This document shows, piece after piece, positions 1-8,759 of a DNA stretch of 64,000 nucleotides. The position numbers and the translations under genes were made by a program. This DNA is from RUG11237 sp050874665 (GTDB lineage: Bacteria; Bacillota; Clostridia; Lachnospirales; Lachnospiraceae), in contig JBNMLC010000003.1 of the NCBI GenBank assembly GCA_050874665.1, forward strand, positions 124,001-188,000. Reading direction: 5' to 3'. Under the pieces are notes generated by a model, which saw nothing but the letters and a program-made list of their open reading frames with translations, was not told the origin of the DNA and made no database searches. Each line of letters opens with the position of its first letter. The first letter of the stretch is position 1.

Positions 1-1406
1 AAAGAACGTACCAACGAAACAATCGTTGCTATAATCCGTTCTACCTTTTGGTTACTGCCAATATCATCTACAAAGCTTTTATCGATTTTGACCGTATCAA
101 CTTCTACATTTTTTAACATTTTCAAAGAGGAATACCCGGTTCCAAAATCATCCATAAGTATCTCAAATCCCATATTGTGAAGCTGATTTATAATCTTAGC
201 CAAAACCACCGGATTATCGCACAATGCTGTTTCTGTCAATTCTAGCTGTACATACTTAGAATCCAAATCATAACGTTCCAAAATTTGTGCATATTCCTTA
301 ATAAAGTTAGCATTGTAAAGCTGCATCTGCGATAAATTAACTGATACAGGCTTTACTTCTAGTCCTTTATCTAACCATTTACTTACATCTATACACACCT
401 GCTCAAATACATACTTATCTAACTCTTTGATAAAACCATTACTTTCAAATAGCGGAATAAATTCGGAAGGTGGAATAATATTTTCTCCATTCATATGCCA
501 GCGCACCAAAGCCTCTGCACCCACAATCTTTTTTTCCTGCGTACTATATTTCGGCTGATAACATACATAAAACTCCCCTTTTTCCAGTGCCTTTTCCATT
601 TTATCTTCTATTTCTTTATTTTTCACCTGATTCTTTTTCATTTCTTCTGTATAAAATGCATACACTCTGTCATGCTGTCCCTTAATCGTCTTTCTTGCAG
701 CATCTCCTCTGGATAGAATACGTTCTACTGTATGTTTTCTGTTTTTTAATATATAAACGCCTACAGAAATTTTTAAATCATAGTAAATCTCACCTTGCCC
801 TATTTTGTCACGAATCTCATTATTCATCACTTCAATACGTTCCTTTATTTTTTCACTATCTGTGTATTGAAATAATGCATAGAAATGATCTGCGTCTTTA
901 TGACAGCAAAACTCATTTTCCTTTGTTTCTTCCTCCAGCACATTCCATACATATTTAATTGCCTTCACATATTCTTCATTTCCAAATATCTCTTCAATAT
1001 ATTTTGACTTATCAATATCAATGCTAAGTATAGCACAGGTCTGTCTGGTGTTTTTCTTTAGATAATCCTCCACATCCATCTTGAATTTATCATAAGTACT
1101 TCCCCCCGTAATTTGATCCACAAAAACTATTTTCTCCATTTCGCGATTACTCTTGACTTGCAGATATCCCAGCAATACAAACATGATACCTATGAATACA
1201 AAACATATTCCACTAATAATATACGAAACGCTAACGAGCCTGTTTATCATCTTCTCTGATAATCCCTGTGCGAGCAGCTTATGCTGTATGGAACCATACA
1301 TGATAAAATTGAAACCAATAATCACCAACAGCAGCAGACTCCCTCCCACGATTACTGCATTTCTAAACATCCGCCGGTTATTGTGTCGTTTTAATTCTTC
1401 CCTCAC
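1..1406 (-). CDS. Membrane protein with degenerate GGDEF and EAL domains (partial, 3' end outside window)
   Basis: Putative cyclic-di-GMP phosphodiesterase. Reading from a GTG at 1406 (preceded by AAGGTGGGATTTT), about 468 codons are visible and the frame runs off the window edge. Two hydrophobic segments lie near residues 16-36 and 58-80. A GGDEF-like domain follows, but the signature site reads KDADHF instead of GGDEF, so cyclase activity is unlikely. The EAL domain starts near residue 260 and keeps GAEALVRW (about residue 298), a DDFGTGYSS loop (about 415) and KIDKSFV, which are the metal and substrate residues expected of an active EAL enzyme. Single gene on the minus strand. The GTG start is chosen on the SD; the C-terminus is not visible. 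Confidence 0.9.
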   Translation of the reverse strand, partial: MREELKRHNNRRMFRNAVIVGGSLLLLVIIGFNFIMYGSIQHKLLAQGLSEKMINRLVSVSYIISGICFVFIGIMFVLLGYLQVKSNREMEKIVFVDQITGGSTYDKFKMDVEDYLKKNTRQTCAILSIDIDKSKYIEEIFGNEEYVKAIKYVWNVLEEETKENEFCCHKDADHFYALFQYTDSEKIKERIEVMNNEIRDKIGQGEIYYDLKISVGVYILKNRKHTVERILSRGDAARKTIKGQHDRVYAFYTEEMKKNQVKNKEIEDKMEKALEKGEFYVCYQPKYSTQEKKIVGAEALVRWHMNGENIIPPSEFIPLFESNGFIKELDKYVFEQVCIDVSKWLDKGLEVKPVSVNLSQMQLYNANFIKEYAQILERYDLDSKYVQLELTETALCDNPVVLAKIINQLHNMGFEILMDDFGTGYSSLKMLKNVEVDTVKIDKSFVDDIGSNQKVERIIATIVSLVRS

Positions 1407-1566
1407 AAAATCCCACCTTTTTATCTCATAGTTTATTAACCTCTTTTTCTCATTATATTACTTTCTCTCATATTTTTCCATAATTTTTTCGTTTTTTTTA
1501 CATATTTTTTCGTCATTTTTACATATGTTTTGCATTTTCAATTATTTTTTTATTCTTTTTTTCGTC

Positions 1567-2865
1567 TTAACCTACAATTCTGAGTCCTTTTGGATAATGA
1601 TTTTTGAATATTCCATTACTGTATTTAGCAAACCCCAATGGTTGTTCTTCCACACATACCAGATACCAGCCTTTTTCTGTTGCTTCCCCTTCTATCGTCT
1701 CACCCCGAAGGAAACGTTCCACCCTTTGATCATCTTCTTTTAAATTCAATACATGCCGGCATTCGGATGCTTTTAAAGCGTGGGAAAGCGCATGTGCCGG
1801 CTCAAACCGGTTCTTTTTAAAGCATCCTACCTGCAGACCCGGACGAAGCACTTTCAAGCCCTTCAAGTCCGGTGCCTGCTCTGGCAAAAGATATAGATTA
1901 TCCCCAAAGGTAACCAGGTTTCCCTCCACACTATGAAATAACGTATCTTTTGCAAATTCCTCTAACTGCACCTGTCTGCTTTTTTCTAGTTTTCCGTTTC
2001 TTTTTCCTCTATTCTCTCTGGAGCTTTCTCCCGTTTTTTGTAAAACTGCTGCAAAATGCCCCTCTCCTTTTACTTTATGGGGCCAGATTCTATGCATGTT
2101 CAAAATTGCATATTCCGGATGTTCTGCAACAAATTTTTCTATGACATTCTCATTTTCTTCTGCCGAAAAGGTACAAGTGGAATATACGATACGTCCACCT
2201 GGTTTTAGCATCTTTGCGGCATACGAAAGAATGTCCAACTGACGTTTTCCACAATTTTTTACATTATCTACACTCCATTCGCTGACGGCTAAAGGTTCTT
2301 TTTTAAACATTCCTTCTCCAGAACATGGGGCATCTACTATAATTTTATCAAAAAAGGACGCAAAAAAGCTGCTTAGTCTTTCCGGACTCTCGTTCGTCAC
2401 AATATCGTTTTTGATTCCCATTCGTTCAATATTCTGTGATAATATAGATGCTCTCTGCGGGTTGATTTCATTAGAAACCAACATACCCTTTCCCTGCATT
2501 TTACAGGCGAGTTGTGTGCTCTTCCCTCCCGGTGCCGCACAAAGATCCAAAACACACTCTCCGGGCTTAATTTCCGCAAGCTCTGCCGTAATCATCGCAC
2601 TCGGTTCCTGAATGTAATAGATTCCGGCTTCATGAAATGCATGTTTTCCCGGACGTTCCCCTTCCTGATAATAAAATCCACTTTCGCACCACGGGATAGG
2701 CTCTAGAGAAAATGGCAGCAGTTTTTTTGCATCTTCTATTTCCACTTTTAAGGTGTTGATTCTAAGACCATATACACGTTCTCTATCATAAGAAGCTAAA
2801 AATTCCTCATATTCATCTCCTAACATCTGTTTCATTCGCTCTAAAAATTGTATTGGTAATTGCAT
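1567..2865 (-). CDS. rsmF: RsmF/NOL1-NOP2-Sun family rRNA m5C methyltransferase
   Basis: SAM-dependent RNA cytosine-C5 methyltransferase, probably acting on 16S rRNA. The N-terminal region precedes a Rossmann methyltransferase core with CAAPGGKSTQ (SAM binding, about residues 108-117), VDAPCSGEGMFKK (about 176-188) and YSTCTFS (about 229-235); the two cysteines are the release and nucleophilic cysteines of the family. The C-terminal 130 residues match the RsmF-type extension with a PUA-like tail. The length of 432 aa is normal. ATG at 2865 is preceded by AAAGGGAAAACAG. The family assignment is firm; the exact target cytosine is inference, since YebU/RsmF-like paralogues differ in site. Confidence 0.92.
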   Translation of the reverse strand: MQLPIQFLERMKQMLGDEYEEFLASYDRERVYGLRINTLKVEIEDAKKLLPFSLEPIPWCESGFYYQEGERPGKHAFHEAGIYYIQEPSAMITAELAEIKPGECVLDLCAAPGGKSTQLACKMQGKGMLVSNEINPQRASILSQNIERMGIKNDIVTNESPERLSSFFASFFDKIIVDAPCSGEGMFKKEPLAVSEWSVDNVKNCGKRQLDILSYAAKMLKPGGRIVYSTCTFSAEENENVIEKFVAEHPEYAILNMHRIWPHKVKGEGHFAAVLQKTGESSRENRGKRNGKLEKSRQVQLEEFAKDTLFHSVEGNLVTFGDNLYLLPEQAPDLKGLKVLRPGLQVGCFKKNRFEPAHALSHALKASECRHVLNLKEDDQRVERFLRGETIEGEATEKGWYLVCVEEQPLGFAKYSNGIFKNHYPKGLRIVG

Positions 2866-2914
2866 CTGTTTTCCCTTTCTCTTCTTCTCTTTTTAACTTG
2901 TTCCCCGCACACAA

Positions 2915-2956
2915 TTTAAAAATATCCGTTGAATTTCTTCAACGGATATTTTTAAA
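2915..2956 (-). terminator. Rho-independent terminator, symmetric
   Basis: A perfect inverted repeat of about 19 bp (TTTAAAAATATCCGTTGAA, loop TTTC, then its complement) sits just past the nrdR stop. The A/T-rich flanks give U-rich tails on both strands. It most likely ends nrdR transcription on the minus strand. Confidence 0.8.
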
Positions 2957-2982
2957 ACACGCTTTCTTAATGTTTTCATGAT

Positions 2983-3432
2983 TTATGTCAGCATTTTCTT
3001 TAGTTCATCCATAAATGTATTTACATCTTTAAATTCCCGATAAACCGAGGCAAAGCGCACATACGCTACCGCTTCTAAATCCTTTAACTTATCCATGACC
3101 AGTTCTCCAATCACTTTACTCTCAATTTCTTTTTCCTCCCGGTTAAAAATGGCGGTTTCCACTTCATCAATCAGTGTATTAATCTGATGAACAGAAATTG
3201 GTCTTTTGTGACAGGCTCTCAAAACACCGGCTTCTATTTTTGATCTTTCATAAGGTTCCCTGTTATTATCTTTCTTAATAACTACTAATGGTATTGTTTC
3301 CACTTTTTCATAGGTAGTAAAACGTTTCCCACATTCGTCACACATTCTTCTTCGGCGAATAGCACAGTTATCTTCCGCCGGTCTAGAATCAATTACTCTT
3401 GTATTTTGACTATTGCAAAATGGACACTTCAT
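2983..3432 (-). CDS. nrdR: Transcriptional repressor NrdR
   Basis: Zinc-ribbon/ATP-cone repressor of ribonucleotide reductase genes. The start is set at MKCPFC (3432), preceded by GGGAGGAAAAA; this gives the standard 150 aa, whereas an upstream in-frame ATG at 3450 would add six residues and lacks a good SD. The zinc ribbon uses CPFC (residues 3-6) and CDEC (about 31-34), followed by a KRFTTYE motif and an ATP-cone of about 90 residues. No ribonucleotide reductase gene is in the window, so its targets are elsewhere. Confidence 0.97.
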   Translation of the reverse strand: MKCPFCNSQNTRVIDSRPAEDNCAIRRRRMCDECGKRFTTYEKVETIPLVVIKKDNNREPYERSKIEAGVLRACHKRPISVHQINTLIDEVETAIFNREEKEIESKVIGELVMDKLKDLEAVAYVRFASVYREFKDVNTFMDELKKMLT

Positions 3433-3505
3433 TTTTTCCTCCCAAATCATGCAACATTATTTTCACTTCTTATTTTTTCATTATAATTCATAATTCCTTA
3501 TTGTG

Positions 3506-4657
3506 TCAACCCGACTTTTCCCTTAATGACTGGACACTTTCTTTCAAAACATCTATCACATAATCTAATTCGTTTCTTGTGATATCTTCATTGAGTGTCA
3601 GGCGAAGGGAGGCATTTGCCGTCTTATCATCTAAACCGATTGCTTTTAATACATGAGAAGGCTCTGTATTTCCTGTTGTACAGGCAGAACCTGCAGAGGC
3701 ACAGATTCCCTTCATATCCAAAAGAATTAAAAGAGATTCTCCCTCAATTCCCTCAAAGCAAAAATTTGCGTTCGACGGAAGACGGTAATAGGCATGACCA
3801 TTCAATCTGCTTCTCGGAATTTCTGTAAGGACTCTCCGAATCAGATAATTCCGTTTATATGTCTCTTTTCTCTCCCGATAACTCATGGTACAGACTGCTA
3901 ACTGCGCCGCCTTCGCCATTCCTACAATGGCCGCCGTATTTTCTGTACCTGCACGCATTCCATGCTCCTGCCCTCCTCCATTAATAAACGGACTAATTTC
4001 CGTTCCATTTCTTACATATAAAAACCCAATTCCCCTCGGTCCTTTAAATTTGTGTGCACTGACACTTAATAAATCTGCCGGAATATAATTCATATCCAGT
4101 GGCTTCTGCCCATACATCTGTACCGCATCAGTATGAAACACAACATCTCTTTCCTTTGCAATTCGTGCAGCTTCTCTGATAGGCTCCACCGTTCCAATTT
4201 CATTGTTTGCAGCCATAACAGAAACAAGAATGGTATCCTCTCGAATTTCTTTCTCTAACTCACTTAGAAATATTCTTCCTTTTTCATCAACATTAAGATA
4301 AGTAACTTCATAACCTTCTTCTTCTAAATATTTGCAGGAATTCAGCACCGCATGATGCTCTATTTTCGTAGTTATGATATGACGTCCTTTCTTACGATTT
4401 GCATGTGCAACTCCTTTTAACGCCCAGTTATCTGCCTCACTTCCTCCCGCTGTAAAATAAATTTCTTCCGGTTCAGCCCCCAGCGTATCTGCAATCTTTT
4501 TTCTACTTTCCTCTATTACCTTTTGATTCTCCATAGCTATACCGTAAATACTCGATGGATTTGCATAATACTCCTCTAAATACGGCATCATGGCTTCCAC
4601 AACTTCTTTCCTCGGTTTTGTCGTTGCTGCATTGTCCATATAAATAATCTGTTCCAT
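3506..4657 (-). CDS. Cysteine desulfurase (NifS/IscS-like)
   Basis: PLP enzyme that removes sulfur from cysteine for Fe-S cluster or tRNA thiolation. It begins IYMDNAATTKP, has the PLP lysine in SAHKFKGPRG (about residue 203) and the active-site cysteine in AGSACTTGN (about residue 325), in the loop typical of NifS/IscS-type enzymes. 383 aa is the normal length. ATG at 4657 follows GAGGGGAAAAT. No iscU or thiI neighbour is adjacent in the window, so the sulfur acceptor cannot be inferred from context. Confidence 0.94.
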   Translation of the reverse strand: MEQIIYMDNAATTKPRKEVVEAMMPYLEEYYANPSSIYGIAMENQKVIEESRKKIADTLGAEPEEIYFTAGGSEADNWALKGVAHANRKKGRHIITTKIEHHAVLNSCKYLEEEGYEVTYLNVDEKGRIFLSELEKEIREDTILVSVMAANNEIGTVEPIREAARIAKERDVVFHTDAVQMYGQKPLDMNYIPADLLSVSAHKFKGPRGIGFLYVRNGTEISPFINGGGQEHGMRAGTENTAAIVGMAKAAQLAVCTMSYRERKETYKRNYLIRRVLTEIPRSRLNGHAYYRLPSNANFCFEGIEGESLLILLDMKGICASAGSACTTGNTEPSHVLKAIGLDDKTANASLRLTLNEDITRNELDYVIDVLKESVQSLREKSG

Positions 4658-4766
4658 ATTTTCCCCTCTTTCTATCGTTTTACCCTTTTACCGTCCTAAA
4701 TTCATATAACAATGTATATCTGATTTCAATTTCCCATATACTATATTAATTTTTGGTTTTAGGTGA

Positions 4767-6077
4767 ATGAAAATGATGATATCCGGGAAAAAAGCTGCTT
4801 TTATAAAAGGAACGTTCATCCTGACCATGACTGGTTTTATCACAAAAATAATTGGTTTCTTTTATAGAATATTCTTATCCAACAAGTTTGGTGCAGAAGG
4901 AATGGGAATTTATCAATTAATTTTTCCTGTTGCTGCTATATGTCATGCCATCACCATTGGTGGTATTCATACTGCCATCTCTAAATTAGTTGCCGAAAAA
5001 CATTCCGTTGCCGACGAAGCCGGGGCTAAATCCGTATTATTTAGCGGTCTGATTTTATCCATCGGACTTTCTATCCTTACCGGGAGCACACTAATATTTT
5101 TTGCGGATTCCCTATCCATACATATTTACAACGAGCAACGCTGTGGACTCCTATTTAAAATCATCGCTTTATCTCTTCCTTTTTTCGCTGTGCATACTTG
5201 TATCTGTGGTTATTACTATGGTAAAAAACAGACAAAAATCCCTGCTATTTCGCAACTTATAGAACAGCTGATACGTGTGGCTTCTGTCATCTTGATCTGT
5301 AACATTTTAGAAAGCAAGGGTGCTCCTGTCGAAATTTCCGCAGCCGTAGCAGGTATTGTATTCGGCGAATGTATTGCTATGCTCTTTTGCCTGACTTCCT
5401 TAGGACATGACAGCACAGCCATGCCAAAATCCGTGAAGCCGCTTTATTTTCTTCCGTTAATACGCTTAAGCCTTCCTCTTAGTTTAAATCATTTGGCACT
5501 GCATCTGCTGCAAAGCTTAGAGGCATTACTGCTTCCCTTATCACTATCTTCTTTTGGGCTCAAAACCTCAGAAGCACTTCAGGTATATGGTACCTTAACC
5601 GGAATGGCACTTCCCTTTATTCTCTTTCCTTCTGCCATTACCACTTCCATAGCCACGCTCCTGCTTCCAACGATTGCCGAAGCAAAAGCCGCAAACAATC
5701 AAAAATTAATTCATTCTTTGATTTATAAATCTTTTATTTTAAGTGTTATCTTTGGTTTTTTACTGACCAGCGGCTTTTTAATCTTTGGTTCCTTCTTAGG
5801 CGAATTTTTCTTTCAAAGTACTCTCGCAGGACATTTTATCCGCACGCTTTCGTTTCTTTGTCCTTTTTTATGTCTTGCAATTACACTAGAAAGTATTTTA
5901 AATGGTTTAGGTAAGACAGTGACCTCTTTTTTTCACAATATGGCAGGACTGATACTGCGTATCGTATTTGTCATTTTCACCATTCCTTCTGTTGGAATCA
6001 CCGGATACCTCTGGGGAATACTGGCAAGTGAAATATTAATCAGTCTGCTTCATTTATATTCCTTAAAGAAAAATTAA
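4767..6077 (+). CDS. spoVB: SpoVB-like polysaccharide/lipid flippase (MurJ/MOP superfamily)
   Basis: Integral membrane protein of the MOP flippase superfamily, 436 aa with about 12-14 hydrophobic segments. The N-terminus (KGTFILTMTGFITKIIGFFY, then FGAEGMGIYQL) is typical of stage V sporulation protein B, which is needed for spore cortex synthesis. The SD AGGTGA ends directly at ATG 4767, so initiation may really be at ATG 4773 or 4776, which have better spacing. It stands alone on the plus strand, divergent from the cysteine desulfurase. Paralogues of SpoVB also export polysaccharides, so the spore role is likely but not proven. Confidence 0.88.
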   Translation: MKMMISGKKAAFIKGTFILTMTGFITKIIGFFYRIFLSNKFGAEGMGIYQLIFPVAAICHAITIGGIHTAISKLVAEKHSVADEAGAKSVLFSGLILSIGLSILTGSTLIFFADSLSIHIYNEQRCGLLFKIIALSLPFFAVHTCICGYYYGKKQTKIPAISQLIEQLIRVASVILICNILESKGAPVEISAAVAGIVFGECIAMLFCLTSLGHDSTAMPKSVKPLYFLPLIRLSLPLSLNHLALHLLQSLEALLLPLSLSSFGLKTSEALQVYGTLTGMALPFILFPSAITTSIATLLLPTIAEAKAANNQKLIHSLIYKSFILSVIFGFLLTSGFLIFGSFLGEFFFQSTLAGHFIRTLSFLCPFLCLAITLESILNGLGKTVTSFFHNMAGLILRIVFVIFTIPSVGITGYLWGILASEILISLLHLYSLKKN

Positions 6078-6109
6078 GACTTTTTTCGTCCTTTCCCCTT
6101 TATTTCCAC

Positions 6110-6138
6110 TTGCACCATACGTTCTGAACGGTTATCAT
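6110..6138 (+). promoter_or_regulatory. SigA-like promoter of the secreted peptidase gene
   Basis: TTGCAC (6110-6115), 17 bp, TATCAT (6133-6138), about 48 bp ahead of the start codon at 6186. Confidence 0.5.
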
Positions 6139-6185
6139 AGATATATGCGATAAATGTCGAAAATACATATGAAGGGGATTTCTTT

Positions 6186-7274
6186 ATGAAGAAAAAAATT
6201 AACCATTGTTTATTTTTATTATTTTTGTTTTGCTTTGCGTTCCTGGCTTCTAATGTTGGCATCACAGCAAAAGCTGCCGTTTTAACGCACCCGCCAACCA
6301 TCACACCAACTCCTATGGTTTCTGTTTGTTTTGATTTAAATTACAAAACATCTACTACATACGATGATATTCTTGTAACTGGTGATAAAAAATACGGAAA
6401 GCTTCCCACACCTGTCAGAAAAGGTTATACCTTTCAAGGCTGGTACACTTCTGCCAAAAAGGGAAAGAAGGTAAAGGCTTCCACACGGGTAACCAATCTT
6501 GAACATCACACACTCTATGCCCATTGGAAAGCCAAAACCTATAAAGTAAAATTGAATGCCACCGGCGGTAAAGTTTCTAAATCCAATTGCAAGGTAACCT
6601 ATGCGTCCACTTATGGAAATCTTGCTGTTCCAACCAAAAAAGGCTATACTTTTCAAGGCTGGTTTACGAAAAAAAAGGGTGGTACACAAATATTACCTAC
6701 AAGCAAGGTAAAAATCACCAAAACAACCACATTGTATGCCCATTGGGATTACCTGTATCCACAAGTAATTTTAAATGATTACTCCATGACACAGGCACAA
6801 TACAATGTCTTTCCTTATGTACAGACACAATCAGCTTACCAACGCATTATGCTTGGGAACTCTTCTTATTCCCTTGCACGTTCCGGCTGTCTTACCTGTA
6901 ACATAGCATTAATTATGACTTATCATGGCAATCAGACACTGCCGGCACAACTGGCACAAAATTCCCGTTTGTATACCTCTGGTGGTCTTTTAATCTGGGG
7001 CAGCCTTCCCAATGCATGGGCACAGGAATATTACGGCGGAGAAGTCGCTCTTAACCGATTATATACTTTACTTTCTGAGGGAAAAATGTCCACCGTATGT
7101 CTGAAAAGTTCTTCGGGCGGTATGCATTGGGTAACTGTTTACGGATATTCCGGAGGTAAAACGATTTCTGCGGACAAGTTTCTTATTTTTGATCCTGGGA
7201 AATATTCTAACAAAACGCTTCAGGATGTAATAAATCAAAAGGGCAATGTAACAAGAATTGTATATATGAAATAG
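6186..7274 (+). CDS. Secreted protein: two InlB B-repeats plus C39-like cysteine peptidase domain
   Basis: A 362-aa exported protein. Signal peptide residues 1-31 (basic KKK, long hydrophobic stretch, ITAKA cleavage). Residues of about 45-115 and 118-185 are two Listeria-Bacteroides/InlB B repeats, each with a GYTFQGW block and LYAHW end. The C-terminal 170 residues resemble the papain-like C39_2 fold: SGCLTCNIAL carries the putative catalytic Cys, HWVTVYGY the His, and FDPG an Asp. The second conserved position is Leu-Thr rather than the usual Gly-x-Thr/Ser, so activity is inferred. SD AAGGGG, ATG at 6186. No LPXTG or other anchor is seen, so it is probably released or held non-covalently. 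Confidence 0.85.
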   Translation: MKKKINHCLFLLFLFCFAFLASNVGITAKAAVLTHPPTITPTPMVSVCFDLNYKTSTTYDDILVTGDKKYGKLPTPVRKGYTFQGWYTSAKKGKKVKASTRVTNLEHHTLYAHWKAKTYKVKLNATGGKVSKSNCKVTYASTYGNLAVPTKKGYTFQGWFTKKKGGTQILPTSKVKITKTTTLYAHWDYLYPQVILNDYSMTQAQYNVFPYVQTQSAYQRIMLGNSSYSLARSGCLTCNIALIMTYHGNQTLPAQLAQNSRLYTSGGLLIWGSLPNAWAQEYYGGEVALNRLYTLLSEGKMSTVCLKSSSGGMHWVTVYGYSGGKTISADKFLIFDPGKYSNKTLQDVINQKGNVTRIVYMK

Positions 7275-7300
7275 CTATATTCCAAACTTTTCGCCAGAAT

Positions 7301-7347
7301 AAAAAAGCTTTTATACCACCTGATAACTGTGGCATAAAAGCTTTTTT
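7301..7347. terminator. Bidirectional rho-independent terminator
   Basis: A 19-bp stem (AAAAAAGCTTTTATACCAC versus GTGGCATAAAAGCTTTTTT, one mismatch) with a 9-nt loop lies between convergent genes ending at 7274 (+) and 7353 (-). Confidence 0.85.
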
Positions 7348-7352
7348 ATCAT

Positions 7353-8204
7353 TTACCATCGGATTAAATGCAATGTAACACACAGCGCCATCAACACTGC
7401 TGCTTTTCCTAAAACGAACCAGATTTCGTTTCCTCTGATTTTTCCATAACCTGTGCTTATATTTTCTTTTGGACAATGACTAAGGCATTGATTACACTGA
7501 ATACATTCTCCAGAGTCTATGGAATCCCCGTCAATCTCTAAATGTACCGGGCATTGTCTTTTGCAGGCTGAACATTCCGCAAAACACTTCTCCCTCTCTC
7601 TGCGATACAAGCTGCCGGGCAGTATAGGGAGTAACGAAAATATACCTCCCATCGGACAAAAATATTTACAAAAAAATCGTTCTTCCCAAGCCATTCCTGC
7701 CATTATGAGCAATAATACAAGCTTTCCGAAAAGGTATTGTCTGCCAGGCAGATGCCTCGAAGCCAACATAGAAAAAACATCCCAGGGACTGCTCCCTCTA
7801 AACTTATCATATATTCCAAACATACAAGACAATAAAATTCCCGCCAAAACAATATACTTCACATTTTTTAACAGACTGCAAAAGCTTTCAGGCAGTTTAG
7901 GTAATTTCTTTTTTATTTTCTTTTGAATACTTGCTGATACCATATATATGATATCTCCCAACGTTCCAAACGCACAGGCATATCCACAAAAGAAGCGGCC
8001 GAATAGAATAGTAAAGATAACCATACTAAGTAATATCTTCAAAAATGAGTTCCACTCTATACCTTCACTTAACGAAAACTGTGTAAATATGTATTTTGCC
8101 CCGGCAAATGCTGAGGTAAATATCGCTGGTGCTGTAACAAAAAAGACGATTTGAATTCCCAAACGAATTCCTTTCTCTACTTTCTTTTGTTTTTTCCTAT
8201 CCAT
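7353..8204 (-). CDS. 4Fe-4S membrane polyferredoxin (NapH/NosR-like)
   Basis: Membrane electron carrier of about 284 aa. Several hydrophobic helices alternate with the two membrane CxxxC motifs of the NapH/NosR family, FFCGYACAFG and FFCKYFCPMGG. Near the C-terminus are two ferredoxin-like Cys clusters, one atypical (CSACKRQCP) and one classical (CIQCNQCLSHCP), then a final helix. The start at 8204 is chosen because AAAGGATGGAAA precedes it; an upstream ATG at 8246 would overlap the previous gene by 8 bp with a poor SD. It is the third gene of a run with two FMN-binding proteins, so it probably passes electrons across the membrane to or from their flavins. The partner dehydrogenase is unknown. 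Confidence 0.86.
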   Translation of the reverse strand: MDRKKQKKVEKGIRLGIQIVFFVTAPAIFTSAFAGAKYIFTQFSLSEGIEWNSFLKILLSMVIFTILFGRFFCGYACAFGTLGDIIYMVSASIQKKIKKKLPKLPESFCSLLKNVKYIVLAGILLSCMFGIYDKFRGSSPWDVFSMLASRHLPGRQYLFGKLVLLLIMAGMAWEERFFCKYFCPMGGIFSLLPILPGSLYRREREKCFAECSACKRQCPVHLEIDGDSIDSGECIQCNQCLSHCPKENISTGYGKIRGNEIWFVLGKAAVLMALCVTLHLIRW

Positions 8205-8238
8205 TTTCCATCCTTTCTTTTCTCCGGTTGCTGACAAA

Positions 8239-8751
8239 CTATTCATCTATTGCTTTCTCTAATGCCGCCTGCACAGCAGATATAATTCCGTTTGAACTAA
8301 ATGTAGCACCCGAAACAGTATCCACGTTCGTTGATTGTGTGTTAAGAATATCACCAACCAAATCCTTCGCCATATTCACATATGCCTTATCATCGTTTCC
8401 ATAATCCGAAATCTCTATCGATTTGATTACACCATCTTCTATCACTACCTGCACTGTTATATTTCCTGCGAATCCCTTTCCTTCTCCCTCATAGGTGCCA
8501 TCTTTCCACTGCGATTTTGGAACGGATTGCGTGAGTTCTTCTGGTTTATTTCCATACTGTTTTACCAGCTCATCCAGATTATCTTGTAATTCGTTCCATT
8601 GCCGCTGTGCCATATCAGCTCTTGCTTCCTGCACTTTTAAGTTCTCCCTTGCTTCCCACAAAGAAAGATTTAGATTGTATACATAAATCACCGCCGCAAT
8701 CAATAGTAAATTGACTACTTTTATCTTAAAATGCGTATTTTTTCCTAACAT
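8239..8751 (-). CDS. FMN-binding domain protein, membrane-anchored
   Basis: A 170-aa protein with one N-terminal membrane helix (about residues 11-30), a charged coiled-coil-like stretch (32-65) and a single FMN_bind domain (about 85-168). The domain ends in VDTVSGATFSSNGI, the site to which ApbE-type transferases attach FMN through Thr in RnfG/NqrC-like proteins. It starts eight bases after the stop of the four-domain FMN protein and precedes the polyferredoxin gene, suggesting co-transcription and a shared redox path outside the cytoplasm. No apbE gene is in the window. Confidence 0.88.
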   Translation of the reverse strand: MLGKNTHFKIKVVNLLLIAAVIYVYNLNLSLWEARENLKVQEARADMAQRQWNELQDNLDELVKQYGNKPEELTQSVPKSQWKDGTYEGEGKGFAGNITVQVVIEDGVIKSIEISDYGNDDKAYVNMAKDLVGDILNTQSTNVDTVSGATFSSNGIISAVQAALEKAIDE

Positions 8752-8759
8752 ACGTTCTC

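Noticed and set aside
495..716. Plus-strand Phe-rich frames at 495-1431
   Set aside because: They lie opposite the EAL/GGDEF gene, with low-complexity Phe/Ile content typical of antisense shadows.
1407..1566. Gene or promoter between the EAL gene and rsmF
   Set aside because: Only AT-rich sequence with scattered TTTTTTACATAT repeats; no reading frame or clear promoter.
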